A stretch of 64,000 bases of DNA from Winogradskyella sp. GTDB lineage: Bacteria > Bacteroidota > Bacteroidia > Flavobacteriales > Flavobacteriaceae. Location of the stretch: NCBI RefSeq assembly GCF_013213835.1, contig NZ_JABSSU010000004.1, forward strand, positions 372,001-436,000, given 5' to 3'. The position numbers and the translations under genes are program-made. The number at the start of each line of letters is the position of its first letter. Positions within the stretch are counted from its first letter, which is position 1. Shown here piece after piece: positions 45,938-56,983 of this stretch. Below the pieces are notes generated by a model that saw only the letters and a list, made by a program, of their open reading frames with translations, was not told the origin of the DNA and made no database searches.

Positions 45938-48685
45938 ATGAAAAGAAAACTACCCTTATTAGTTATGTCATTGTTGTGCTTTTCAATAACCTTAAATGCA
46001 CAAAAAGGTTATTGGAAACAGTCAAGTGTTAATGCTAAAACCAATACCAAACTTGTTGGTTTCGATGTTTCACATTACCAACTTCACGAATTAAATATCG
46101 ATGCCCTCAAACAACAATTAGCAAATGCTCCAATGAGGAATGTAGCTAGAGGTAAGTCTAACACCATAATTAGTTTCCCAACACCTTATGCTGAAAAAAG
46201 CTACCAAAATTTTAGAGTAGTTGAGGTAAAAACATTATCAGATGAGTTAGCAGCTCAATTTCCAAATATTAAAACATATTTAGGATTTAGTACTGACGGT
46301 AAGGGAACACGAGTAAGGTTTAGTATTACACCTCAAGGTTTGCAAACTATGTCTTCTTATACTGATAAATCTAATGTGTTCACTGTTCCTTTAAGTCGCA
46401 GTACAAATCAATATATCACATATACAAGAAATGCTAGAATGAGCTCTGTTAAAGAGTTCGAATGTTTAACTACCGATGAATTATTAGACCTTGAATTAGA
46501 TGATCTCGGAATCAATTTTTTACCTAAAGACGCCAATGATCAAACTTTAAGGACATTCAGAATAGCAATCTCGACTACTGGTGAGTATACAAACTTTTGG
46601 GATGATGGTAATGCGGCAAATGGTGATGCCGTGGCCGATGCTTTCGCTCAAATGGTTGCTACTTTAAATAGATCTAATGAAGTGTTTGAAGTAGATATGG
46701 CTATAAACTTTAACCTTATTAGTGGTACAAGTATTATTTACCCAGATCCTAATACAGATCCTTACACAGGGAGTTTTAATTCACAATTACAGTCTACCTT
46801 AACAGCACAAATCGGTGAGGCAAATTATGATATAGGACATTTGTTTAACTATGGTACGAATAATGGTAATGCGGGTTGTATAGGTTGTGTTTGTCAAAAC
46901 AATCAAAAAGGAAGCGGTTTTTCTTCCCATTCATTTTTAGATAATGATGGTGGTCCATATATGAATGATTTTTTTGATATTGATTATGTACCGCATGAAA
47001 TTGGTCATCAAATGGGTGCTAATCATACTTTTTCGCATAATACTGAAGGAACAGGTGTTAATGCTGAACCGGGCAGTGGTACTACTATAATGGGATATGC
47101 TGGTATTACATCTAGTAATGTGCAAGAGCACAGTGATCCGTATTTTCATTACTATAGTATTCTACAAGTGTTGAATAATGTGGCAGCTTTTCCTAATAAT
47201 TGTTTTGTAGGAACACCAATTACCAATAATCCACCTGTAGCTAACGCTGGACCAAATTATACGATACCAAACGGAACTGCCTTTATATTAAAGGGTTCTG
47301 CAACAGATGCGGATTCAGGCGATACACTAACCTATACTTGGGAACAAATTGATAACGGAAGAACCACAAGAAATAATTTTGGACCGACAAAAGCGACTGG
47401 TGGAATATGGAGAAGTAGACCGCCGAGTACTTCACCAGATAGATACATGCCAATATTTAGTCGAGTTTTAAATGGACAATTAACCGAAACCACACCAAAT
47501 GTATCTGCAGATAACTCTACTTGGGAAACCGTATCTACAATTGGAAGAGATTTAAACTTTGCTTTAACAGTTAGAGATCGTTCAGAATCTGATGGTGTTG
47601 GTCAATTCCCACAGTCCGATTTTGACACTATGACAGTTACGGTAAGCGGTACCGCAGGTCCTTTTCAAATAACATCTCAAACTACAGAAAACGAAACTTT
47701 AAGTAGTGGAAGTACTGAGACGATCACATGGGATGTCGCTGGCACCACGGCAAATGGTATTAATACTTCTAATGTTAATATCTTGCTATCTACAGATGGT
47801 GGTCAAACTTTTAATACTGTTCTTGCTACAAATACACCTAATGATGGAACTGAGGATATCGTAGTACCTAGTATTCCTGCACCATACTGTAGAATTATGA
47901 TTGAAGCTGTGGATAATATTTTTTACGCTGTTAATTCTGCTAGTTTTTCCATTGATTATGTTGTTGCATCTACATGTACACAATATGATTCTGGTAATTT
48001 AAGTTTAGCTATTCCAGATGGTGCTGGTTCAAATACTGCTGGAACACCACTTGTTACAACATTAAATATTCCAGATTCTAATGTTATTGGAGATGTAAAG
48101 ATTAATGTAGATGTTACACACTCTTACATCAACGATTTGGTAGTAGAATTACAACATCCAAATGGGTCTACAGAAACAACTGTTTGGGATAGAGAATGTG
48201 GTAGTCAAGACGATTTTGACGTTATATTTGAAGACGGGGCAGGCGCTATAGCTTGTGCTTCACCTACAACAGGAACATTTTCTCCTTCATCACCACTAAA
48301 TGTTTTTAGTGGTTTGAATAGTCAAGGAGATTGGACATTGACTTTAACTGATTTTTGGAATGCAGACCCCGGAACTTTAAATGATTGGTATGTTGAAGTA
48401 TGTACTACTACTGAAACATTACTTGTGGATGATGTAGAAATGAATACACTTGCTATTTACCCTAATCCTAATAATGGATCATTTAATGTTCAATTTAGTA
48501 ATGCTATTGAGGCTACTGAAATAGGTGTTTTTGACGTCAGAGGAAGATTAATATTTAATAAAACCTACAATATTTCTGGTGATTTTAACCAAAACATCAA
48601 CTTAGGTCAAGTACAATCTGGTGTGTATTTGGTAAAGGTGAATAATGGAAAAAATACAGTTACAAAAAGATTCATTGTAGAATAG
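45938..48685 (+). CDS. Secreted reprolysin-like metalloprotease with P domain and T9SS sorting tail
   Basis: A 915-residue secreted protease. Signal peptide to about residue 22; propeptide-like region (about 25-190); M12B-type zinc protease domain with HEIGHQMGANHTF (HExxHxxGxxH) near residue 353 and a Met-turn MGYAG; Ig/PKD-like segment; proprotein-convertase P domain (about 695-825, YINDLVVELQHPNG); and a C-terminal type A sorting domain (LAIYPNPNNGSFNVQF, ending TKRFIVE). It is exported by the type IX system and anchored or released at the surface. Confidence 0.95.
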   Translation: MKRKLPLLVMSLLCFSITLNAQKGYWKQSSVNAKTNTKLVGFDVSHYQLHELNIDALKQQLANAPMRNVARGKSNTIISFPTPYAEKSYQNFRVVEVKTLSDELAAQFPNIKTYLGFSTDGKGTRVRFSITPQGLQTMSSYTDKSNVFTVPLSRSTNQYITYTRNARMSSVKEFECLTTDELLDLELDDLGINFLPKDANDQTLRTFRIAISTTGEYTNFWDDGNAANGDAVADAFAQMVATLNRSNEVFEVDMAINFNLISGTSIIYPDPNTDPYTGSFNSQLQSTLTAQIGEANYDIGHLFNYGTNNGNAGCIGCVCQNNQKGSGFSSHSFLDNDGGPYMNDFFDIDYVPHEIGHQMGANHTFSHNTEGTGVNAEPGSGTTIMGYAGITSSNVQEHSDPYFHYYSILQVLNNVAAFPNNCFVGTPITNNPPVANAGPNYTIPNGTAFILKGSATDADSGDTLTYTWEQIDNGRTTRNNFGPTKATGGIWRSRPPSTSPDRYMPIFSRVLNGQLTETTPNVSADNSTWETVSTIGRDLNFALTVRDRSESDGVGQFPQSDFDTMTVTVSGTAGPFQITSQTTENETLSSGSTETITWDVAGTTANGINTSNVNILLSTDGGQTFNTVLATNTPNDGTEDIVVPSIPAPYCRIMIEAVDNIFYAVNSASFSIDYVVASTCTQYDSGNLSLAIPDGAGSNTAGTPLVTTLNIPDSNVIGDVKINVDVTHSYINDLVVELQHPNGSTETTVWDRECGSQDDFDVIFEDGAGAIACASPTTGTFSPSSPLNVFSGLNSQGDWTLTLTDFWNADPGTLNDWYVEVCTTTETLLVDDVEMNTLAIYPNPNNGSFNVQFSNAIEATEIGVFDVRGRLIFNKTYNISGDFNQNINLGQVQSGVYLVKVNNGKNTVTKRFIVE

Positions 48686-48706
48686 GAATCACAGATTAAA
48701 TCATAT

Positions 48707-48740
48707 AAAAAAGTCGGTTTAATTAAAAATCGACTTTTTT
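48707..48740. terminator. Bidirectional terminator
   Basis: A 10-bp stem AAAAAAGTCG/CGACTTTTTT between the protease gene and the convergent pth. Confidence 0.85.
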
Positions 48741-49371
48741 ATTTTCCATTAAAGGTGTTCATTGTATTGCTAACACCTGCTGTACCGAAGGATTTAATTA
48801 CCTCGATAGATTTGTCTAATCGTTCAGAAAGCGCTGCATTTTCTTCTTCGCTCCATTCACCTAAGACATAGTTAACTTGTTTCCCTTTGCTAAAGCTATT
48901 ACTTATACCAAATCTAAAACGATTGTATTTTGTTGTATTTAACTTGTCTTGAATGTCTTTAAGGCCATTATGACCACCATCACTTCCTTTTGTCTTAACT
49001 CTAATGGTTCCAAAAGGAATATTAAGGTCGTCTGTAATTACCAAAATATTTTCGAGTGGTACTTTTTCTTTGGTCATCCAATATTTTAGAGCTTTACCGC
49101 TTAAATTCATATAGGTGCTTGGTTTTAATAATATAAAAGTCCTGCCTTTAAATTTGTAGGTCGCAATATCACCTAATTTTTGAGTTTCAAATTTTAAATC
49201 TTCACTCTCAACCAAATGATCTAACACTTTAAACCCAATATTGTGGCGTGTATTTTTATACTCTAAACCTATGTTACCTAAGCCAACAATCAAGAATTTT
49301 TTCATAAGATCTTCTTCCGTTTCTTTTGAGTTAACGCTAAAACCAAGCCATTTTAATAAAAACCTCAACAT
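48739..49371 (-). CDS. pth: Peptidyl-tRNA hydrolase
   Basis: A 210-residue enzyme that recycles tRNA from prematurely released peptidyl-tRNA. The core starts at Met23 (KKFLIVGLGNIG); catalytic His in NTRHNIGFK, Asp in TDDLNIPFG and the GSDGGHNGLKDI signature are present. The 22-residue N-terminal extension is often annotated in flavobacteria; a start at 49305 is equally plausible. Confidence 0.95.
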   Translation of the reverse strand: MLRFLLKWLGFSVNSKETEEDLMKKFLIVGLGNIGLEYKNTRHNIGFKVLDHLVESEDLKFETQKLGDIATYKFKGRTFILLKPSTYMNLSGKALKYWMTKEKVPLENILVITDDLNIPFGTIRVKTKGSDGGHNGLKDIQDKLNTTKYNRFRFGISNSFSKGKQVNYVLGEWSEEENAALSERLDKSIEVIKSFGTAGVSNTMNTFNGK

Positions 49372-49394
49372 AATTAGATTTTGGTGTAAAAATA

Positions 49395-49425
49395 AAAAAG
49401 CATTCTGTTAAAGAATGCTTTTTTA
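49395..49425 (-). terminator. Intrinsic terminator between rplY and pth
   Basis: A 12-bp stem AAAAAGCATTCT/AGAATGCTTTTT with a 5-nt loop and T-run on the minus strand. Confidence 0.85.
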
Positions 49426-49449
49426 ATATTTCAAAAACTAAAATTTATT

Positions 49450-50052
49450 TTATGCTTCAGCTGTCTCTTCAGTTTCTTCTTCTTCCTCTTCATCAGCTAC
49501 AACAGAGTTTCTACTACGTTTTACTTGACAAACAACTGTGTTGTCTGGATGTAAAAATTTGTAATCTTCATTTTCTAAAGCAGTAATGTAAAGCTTATTT
49601 CCAATTCCTAATGGAGTGATATCTGCTTCAATAAAATCTGGAAGTTTTGAAGGTACAGCTTTAACTTTTAATTTTCTGTATGGTCTTTTAAGTACACCAC
49701 CATTTAAAACACCTTTAGAAGTACCAACAATTTGAACTGGAATTTCCATGGTGATTTCTTTGTCTTCAAATGTCTGATAGAAATCTACATGTAGAATTCT
49801 GTCAGTTACAGGGTGAAATTGAATGTCTTGCATAATAGCATCGATTTTTTCACCGTTATCTAAGGCAATCACAACTGTATGCGCGTTTGGAGTGTATACA
49901 AGTTTAGAAAATGCCAATTCAGGTGCTGAGAAATGCATTGGCTTGTCTCCTCCGTATACTACGCAAGGAACCTGACCAGCATTACGTAGGGCTTTAGTAG
50001 AAGACTTACCTACGCTTTCTCTTTGAGATCCGTTGATTGTAATTGATTTCAT
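49450..50052 (-). CDS. rplY: 50S ribosomal protein L25 / Ctc type
   Basis: A 200-residue long-form L25 that binds 5S rRNA. Residues 1-90 are the L25 core ([20 protein letters not shown]), 91-185 the TL5/Ctc C-terminal beta domain ([12 protein letters not shown]), and the end is a very acidic tail ([14 protein letters not shown]). A transcript with prs is possible, with 174 bp between. Confidence 0.96.
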   Translation of the reverse strand: MKSITINGSQRESVGKSSTKALRNAGQVPCVVYGGDKPMHFSAPELAFSKLVYTPNAHTVVIALDNGEKIDAIMQDIQFHPVTDRILHVDFYQTFEDKEITMEIPVQIVGTSKGVLNGGVLKRPYRKLKVKAVPSKLPDFIEADITPLGIGNKLYITALENEDYKFLHPDNTVVCQVKRSRNSVVADEEEEEETEETAEA

Positions 50053-50226
50053 TTCAAATATTTATTTAATAATTAATTCCCTCATTTTGAGGGCTGCAAA
50101 TGTATAAATAATATATAGAAATACGGTTGTTTAGAAGCGATTTTTTCATACTACCGCTAAAAACCTCTATCGAACAAAGCTTAATCTTAATTCAACCTAC
50201 TTATAAATTTGCCTTAAATAGAGTGA

Positions 50227-51168
50227 TTACATTACAAATTTATTACTAATAGATTCGTTGTGATGTACATTATACATCACTTTAGCAAATAAATCAGCAC
50301 AAGATAAAACTCTTAATTTTTCATGGTTCTGTTTAGCCGGAATTGTATCCGTAACGATTAATTCTTCAAGTTTAGAATTTTCAAGTTTCTCGTAGGCACT
50401 TCCTGACAAAATAGGATGTGTACAAATAGCTCTAACACTTTTTGCACCACGTTCCATCATTAAATCTGCAGCTTTTGTTAATGTACCGGCAGTATCAACC
50501 ATGTCATCTACAAGTACCACATTTTTACCTGTTACATCACCAATAAGTTCCATATGGGAAATAACGTTAGCTTTTGCACGTTGCTTATAACAAATTACTA
50601 CGTCACTTTTTAAAGCTTTAGAGTAAGCGTATGCACGTTTTGATCCACCCATATCTGGTGAAGCAATGGTAAGGTTATCTAAATTAAGGCTTTGTAAGTA
50701 TGGTAAAAATATAGTTGATGCGAACAAGTGGTCAACAGGTTTCTCAAAGAATCCTTGGATTTGATCTGCATGCAAATCCATAGTAATAATACGGGTTGCA
50801 CCGGCAGCTTCTAACATTTTAGCAACTAATTTAGCAGCAATAGGTACTCTAGGTTTGTCTTTTCTGTCTTGTCTTGCCCATCCAAAATATGGCATTACAG
50901 CAGTGATATGTCTAGCTGAAGCACGTTTGGCTGCGTCAATCATCAGAAGCATTTCCATCAGATTTTTAGGACCTGGATTTGTAGAACCAATTATGAAAAT
51001 TCGAGTACCTCTAATAGATTCTTCATAAGAAGGCTGAAATTCACCATCACTATAAGTTGAAGTGATTACATTTCCTAATTCTACGCCGTATGCTTTTGCA
51101 ATTTTTTCTGCCAAATCTCTACTTTGAGAGCAAGTAAAAATCTTAGCTTCAGTAATATTTTTAGACAT
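50227..51168 (-). CDS. prs: Ribose-phosphate pyrophosphokinase
   Basis: A 313-residue PRPP synthetase. ATP and ribose-5-phosphate sites show in RQDRKDKPRVPI and DLHADQIQGFF, with the PRPP loop VVLVDDMVDTAGTL near residue 220. Length is normal for class I enzymes. Confidence 0.97.
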   Translation of the reverse strand: MSKNITEAKIFTCSQSRDLAEKIAKAYGVELGNVITSTYSDGEFQPSYEESIRGTRIFIIGSTNPGPKNLMEMLLMIDAAKRASARHITAVMPYFGWARQDRKDKPRVPIAAKLVAKMLEAAGATRIITMDLHADQIQGFFEKPVDHLFASTIFLPYLQSLNLDNLTIASPDMGGSKRAYAYSKALKSDVVICYKQRAKANVISHMELIGDVTGKNVVLVDDMVDTAGTLTKAADLMMERGAKSVRAICTHPILSGSAYEKLENSKLEELIVTDTIPAKQNHEKLRVLSCADLFAKVMYNVHHNESISNKFVM

Positions 51169-51308
51169 TTTGAGATAAGTTTTTAGAGTTGTTGAGTCCT
51201 AAATGAGTTGTTGCAAATTTAGGGAAATTATTAACTTATAAAGTGGCATAATGTCGCTTATTTTAATTGTTTGGCTTAAATTATTTCTTACTTTTGCTGT
51301 CCAATAAT

Positions 51309-51390
51309 GCTCAAGTGGTGGAATTGGTAGACACGTTGGATTCAAAATCCAATGCTTTCGAGCGTGTGGGTTCGAGTCCCACCTTGAGTA
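51309..51390 (+). tRNA. tRNA-Leu(CAA)
   Basis: An 82-nt class II tRNA with acceptor GCTCAAG/CTTGAGT, loop TTCAAAA (anticodon CAA), a long variable arm and T arm GTGGG-TTCGAGT-CCCAC. No encoded CCA. It is a normal, well-formed chromosomal tRNA, unlike several members of the array at 61.3-63.0 kb. Confidence 0.96.
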
Positions 51391-51468
51391 CAAATAAAAT
51401 CCGTAATACAATTGATTATTAATTGTTTGCGGATTTTTACTTTTATTATTTGTACGGTTTATGTACGG

Positions 51469-52500
51469 TTAAATCGTTTTTTGAGCTTCTTCTTTGTAAA
51501 ATCCTGCTGCTTTTTCAAGCTTCTGCTTCATTCTATCTCTAAGACGTTTAGGTTTAATAACTTTAATAGAATCCCCAAAACCTAATATCAATCGTTCTAA
51601 TTCAAAATTGATTTGAACTAAAATATTAAAAATAACACCATCTTCTGTTTCTCTAATTGTTCGTTGTGAAGGATGAAATGGTTTTGTAATAACGTATGGT
51701 GAATTCTTTTTATCAATCCAAAACTCTATACGTTCTGCTCTAGTATTAGAAACAGTTACGCCAATAACATCCTTATAATATTTATCACCATTAAAAGGTT
51801 GTTGTGTGTATGCAATAGAAGTATCGTAGTCAATATTTATAATTCTATCTAAGGCATAAGTAATAATTGATGATTTGGCTTCAACACCAGTTTTACCAAC
51901 TAAGAACCATCTGTTATTGAACTCTTTTAAAATAAACGGATGAAAGATAACTTCTGAAGGTTTACGAGCTTTAAAGGATTGATAAGTAATTTTAAGAACA
52001 ATTTTCTTCAGGATAGCTTGGTATAAGGTGTCTAAGTGATCTAGGCCTTTTAGTTTTTCATTTTTATCTAAATGAATAATTGCAGATTGATCTGTTTTTT
52101 CGGTATAGACTTTATCTTCAAGACGCTGAATAATACCACCTAATTCAGAAAAGAGTGAAAAGTCTTTAAACTGTTTAAGCATTTCTACGGTTTCCGAAAG
52201 CACATTCATGTCATTCTCATTCAAAGGAATATCAGTTATGGAGTAATCTTGGTCTTCGTATTTATAATATTTCTTGTTATAAACAACAATTGGTGCATTA
52301 TAACCCAACTTGTCACTACGCATCATTTGTATATCTAATTGCACGGTACGTTTGCTCACGTTTACAGTTCTACCTTCATACTCGTATAAAGCGTCAGAGC
52401 ACGCATCAATAAGATCATTTAAAGTCCATTGTCTGTAATTGTTTTGTAAACATTTATCAATGGTTTTATATCGGATTAATGCATTTTTATTAAGTGCCAT
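51469..52500 (-). CDS. WYL-domain transcriptional regulator
   Basis: A 343-residue YafY-like regulator with an N-terminal helix-turn-helix region (about 1-75; SKRTVQLDIQMMRSDKLGYN) and a central WYL domain (about 140-230; VIFHPFILKEFNNRWFLVGK, with WFL in place of WYL), then the C-terminal extension ERLILGFGDSIKVIKP. WYL domains bind nucleic-acid ligands and often control phage-defence and RNA/DNA-damage systems. It is divergent from rtcB1. A 19-nt palindrome in the shared promoter and at two more promoters of the locus is the obvious candidate operator. Confidence 0.92.
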   Translation of the reverse strand: MALNKNALIRYKTIDKCLQNNYRQWTLNDLIDACSDALYEYEGRTVNVSKRTVQLDIQMMRSDKLGYNAPIVVYNKKYYKYEDQDYSITDIPLNENDMNVLSETVEMLKQFKDFSLFSELGGIIQRLEDKVYTEKTDQSAIIHLDKNEKLKGLDHLDTLYQAILKKIVLKITYQSFKARKPSEVIFHPFILKEFNNRWFLVGKTGVEAKSSIITYALDRIINIDYDTSIAYTQQPFNGDKYYKDVIGVTVSNTRAERIEFWIDKKNSPYVITKPFHPSQRTIRETEDGVIFNILVQINFELERLILGFGDSIKVIKPKRLRDRMKQKLEKAAGFYKEEAQKTI

Positions 52501-52538
52501 AGATGAAATTTTAATGGAAAATATATAATAAATTTATC

Positions 52539-52574
52539 TACGCAAAATAATTGCGCATATATCTCAAATATTTG
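52539..52574 (+). promoter_or_regulatory. 19-nt palindrome and -7 element of the rtcB1 promoter
   Basis: TACGCAAAATAATTGCGCA (52539-52557), then exactly 9 nt, then AATATTTG (52567-52574). The same unit occurs at 60482-60517 and 63626-63661. Likely bound by the WYL regulator; the operator replaces a normal -33 box, which favours activation, but repression is possible. Confidence 0.75.
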
Positions 52575-52591
52575 TATCGGAATTATAAATA

Positions 52592-52648
52592 AGTCTTTTT
52601 AAGGACTGAAAAAAGTAACGCTCCGTTAGACAAGGAAGCTAACGGAGC
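52592..52648 (+). ncRNA. Conserved two-hairpin leader RNA (copy 1)
   Basis: Hairpin P1 AGTCTTT-tt-AAGGACT (52592-52607) and P2 (52620-52648) with stem CTCCGTTAG/CTAACGGAG around loop ACAAGGAAG. Copy 2 at 63674-63734 keeps the loop (ACAtaGAAG) while its stem bases change in complementary fashion. It lies between the promoter and the rtcB1 start and has no T-run. Confidence 0.75.
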
Positions 52649-52653
52649 TTTAA

Positions 52654-54794
<2,141 letters not shown>

Positions 54795-54795
<1 letters not shown>

Positions 54796-55850
54796 TGACA
54801 CTAGAAGCATTAAAAGCATCAGGGCATATTATTTTTGAATGTATAAGTGGAAGTAGAGCTTATGGACTGGACACACCTACATCAGATACAGATATAAGAG
54901 GTGTGTTCATTCTTCCTAAAGCACAGTTTTATGGGTTGGATTATATTGGTCAAATTAATAATGAGTCTAATGATATTGTTTATTACGAACTACGAAAGTT
55001 TATAGAGCTTTGTTCAAAAAATAATCCCAATATCTTAGAATTATTGAATGTACCTGATGAGTGTATACTTTACAAGCACCCGATATTTGATGACATAAAA
55101 TTAGATGATTTTTTGTCTAAACAATGTGAAAAGTCATTCGCTAATTACGCTTATGCTCAAATCAAAAAAGCAAGAGGTTTAGAAAAGAAAATTGTAAACC
55201 CAGTTGAAAAGGAACGCAAGTCAGTTTTAGATTTTTGTTTGGTGTATGAAAGCGGAAAAACAATGCCTTTGCGGACTTTCTTGGATATTAAAAAGATAAA
55301 ACAAGAAAATTGCGGGATAGCTAATATTTCAAATCTTAAAGATTGTAATAATCTATATCATAGGTTAGAGATTCCTTACAAAGGCATTATAAAGAATGAT
55401 AGAGCCAATGGTGTAGCTTTAAGTTCTATACCGAAGGGAGAAGAAGCTATAGGAATGCTATTTTTTAACAAGGATGGTTATTCAACATACTGTAAAAAGT
55501 ATAAAGAATATTGGGATTGGGTAAGCAAACGTAATGAAGAACGTTATAAAACAACCGTGTCTCATGGTAAAAATTACGATTCCAAAAACATGATGCATAC
55601 GTTTAGGTTATTGCACATGGCAAAGGAGATAGCTTCCGAAAGTACAATTAATGTAAGGCGTTCGGATAGGGAGTTCTTATTAGATGTAAAGCATGGTAAG
55701 TTTGAATATGACGAATTGGTGAGTTGGGCAGAACAGCGAAAATTAGAGTTAGAAGCGTTATATGCTGCTTCTAATTTGCCGGAAAAGCCTGATTTAAGAA
55801 AAGTTAATAGTGTTTTACTTAAGATTAGAAGCAACTTTTACAATAGTTAA
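54795..55850 (+). CDS. RlaP-type nucleotidyltransferase
   Basis: A 351-residue member of the RlaP (RNA-repair pathway polymerase-beta-like) family. Nucleotidyltransferase motif GSRAYG (19-24) with catalytic Asp31 and Asp33 in PTSDTDIRG, then a helical C-terminal region (MMHTFRLLHMAKEIASE). Its ATG overlaps the last base of the preceding gene. Probably extends or caps RNA ends before RtcB ligation; the reaction is not proved for the family. Confidence 0.9.
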
Positions 55851-55852
55851 AA

Positions 55853-56272
55853 ATGAAGAACCTAGAACAGTATACAAGATACCCTAAAGGAAAATCAGAA
55901 AAGAAATTATCAGGACGTTTAGGGTTGTATTGGGATGAATCTATACAAGATTGGGAATTAATAGTGTCTGATTCAAAGAGAATATCAGAGTTTCTAAAAG
56001 TTTATCAAACAGAGTTGAAAGACGATGATGACAAATTTACTTTAATGGGCTTGATAGTCTCTTCATTTGACGATGGAATTAATAAAGCTGATGCTGAAAT
56101 GTTAGAGCTTTGGGAAATTTGCAAAACCATTCTGAAAAAAGAATGCTTTTTACACTTTTCAATTATTGAGTATTGGAGCTTTCTAGAAGAAAAAGATATT
56201 GAAAATGTCTTTTCAATTACATTATATATAAGAGAAGTTTGGAATGATGTAAGACTGAATTTTGAATGTTAG
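55853..56272 (+). CDS. Hypothetical protein of the RNA-repair operon
   Basis: A 139-residue soluble protein starting 2 bp after the RlaP gene, hence co-transcribed. Opening EQYTRYPKGKSEKKLSGRLG is basic; the rest is acidic and helical (KDDDDKFTLMGLIVSSFDDG). I recognise no domain. Its place as the last gene of the rtcB1 operon suggests an accessory role in RNA repair. Confidence 0.75.
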   Translation: MKNLEQYTRYPKGKSEKKLSGRLGLYWDESIQDWELIVSDSKRISEFLKVYQTELKDDDDKFTLMGLIVSSFDDGINKADAEMLELWEICKTILKKECFLHFSIIEYWSFLEEKDIENVFSITLYIREVWNDVRLNFEC

Positions 56273-56296
56273 TTCTTCAATTTCAAATAAAATTCA

Positions 56297-56304
56297 CATA
56301 TTTG
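56297..56304 (+). promoter_or_regulatory. Candidate -7 element of leader 1
   Basis: CATATTTG, one mismatch from TAnnTTTG, 38 bp before the leader 1 start codon; followed by CAC and an A-rich stretch as at leaders 2-4. Confidence 0.5.
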
Positions 56305-56341
56305 CACAAAGCAATAAGAAACAAAACAAAAGTTTTAACCT

Positions 56342-56407
56342 ATGATTTATTTATTAACTAAACATAAAACGGACGCTGAAAAGCTGTTTTCAAATGGTAT
56401 GAAATAG
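56342..56407 (+). CDS. Leader peptide 1 (21 residues)
   Basis: ATG-TAG frame upstream of an attenuator-like switch. It uses 14 amino acids; R, Q, P, V, C and W are absent, and leader 2 supplies R, Q, P and V. Codons 10-12 contain GGACGCT (56371-56377), which can pair with AGCGTCC (56441-56447) in the terminator. A local hairpin AAAAC...GTTTT (56366-56390) can hide this segment. Inferred function: ribosome stalling sensor. Confidence 0.65.
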   Translation: MIYLLTKHKTDAEKLFSNGMK

Positions 56408-56439
56408 GTGAAAAACTTTGAAAAGAGATACATTCAAGA

Positions 56440-56468
56440 AAGCGTCCAAGAAATTGGGCGCTTTTTTT
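56440..56468 (+). terminator. Attenuator terminator 1
   Basis: A 10-bp stem AAGCGTCCAA/TTGGGCGCTT with GAAA loop and seven T. Its 5' arm is also complementary (7 of 7) to GGACGCT in leader 1, so terminator and antiterminator are mutually exclusive. Confidence 0.82.
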
Positions 56469-56620
56469 GTTATAAATTTTTCGGATTGAATGATATGTAG
56501 CACAAAACCTAAATATCAACCTATCAGCATCTTATACATTCTGCACACTGCGGACAAGAATTCTACTGTCTAAAAATAGGTGTAATAATCTGATAATCAA
56601 ATAAATAAATTAAAATTTTA

Positions 56621-56653
56621 TTTGGAAGTTTTAAAATTTCCATTTTATATTTG
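56621..56653 (+). promoter_or_regulatory. Promoter of leader 2
   Basis: -33 TTTG (56621-56624) and -7 TATATTTG (56646-56653), 21 bp apart. The upstream 70 bp (from about 56550, CGGACAAGAATTCTACTG) are clearly related to the block before leader 4 (from 60949). Confidence 0.7.
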
Positions 56654-56680
56654 CAATGCAATAAACAAGAATTGAATTGT

Positions 56681-56703
56681 CACCTTGAGCGCAGTCGAAA
56701 GGT
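56681..56703. repeat. Palindromic TGAGCG.AGTCGAA-type repeat in the leader 2 transcript
   Basis: ACCTT-gagcgcagtcga-AAGGT palindrome, directly after the promoter of leader 2 and about 30 bp before its start codon. Same family as 38597-38622. Confidence 0.75.
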
Positions 56704-56732
56704 CTTTTCACAAACTATTAAAACGAAGTAAA

Positions 56733-56816
56733 ATGTTCAAGTATCAAATACAAACAAGTGTACCAAAAGAGCTAGGACTCTTTGTACACTTACTTCGGAA
56801 CTTTGTTAATCAATAG
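56733..56816 (+). CDS. Leader peptide 2 (27 residues)
   Basis: ATG-TAG frame using 16 amino acids (not A, C, D, W) with varied synonyms, for example CTA, CTC, TTA and CTT for Leu. A strong internal hairpin pairs AAGTGTAC (56756-56763) with GTACACTT (56784-56791), plus AAAGAG/CTCTTT inside. CTTCGGA (56793-56799) next to it pairs with TCCGAAG (56850-56856) as an antiterminator. It precedes rtcB2. Confidence 0.7.
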   Translation: MFKYQIQTSVPKELGLFVHLLRNFVNQ

Positions 56817-56849
56817 AAAGCAAAAACAATCTATTCAAGATATGAAGAA

Positions 56850-56880
56850 TCCGAAGCGCAACTAGAGTTTCGGAGTTTTT
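56850..56880 (+). terminator. Attenuator terminator 2, upstream of rtcB2
   Basis: TCCGAA (56850-56855) pairs with TTCGGA (56869-56874), followed by five T. TCCGAAG alternatively pairs with CTTCGGA in leader 2. The T-run is shorter than in the other three attenuators. Confidence 0.7.
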
Positions 56881-56983
56881 ATGCTTTAATCTTCTCGATT
56901 GGCTTTCAATTTCTGAGACACAATTCAAAATATAGCATTACACAATTTTCAGTGTAAAGTCTAACAATTAATGTCTCAAAATC

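Noticed and set aside
51309..51390. Integration site for a mobile island at tRNA-Leu(CAA)
   Set aside because: The RNA-repair locus starts close to this tRNA, but I found no integrase and no direct repeat of the tRNA 3' end within the window.
52592..52648. Intrinsic terminator or attenuator before rtcB1
   Set aside because: The hairpin is strong but followed by TTTAAAAG rather than a T-run, and no leader ORF precedes it.
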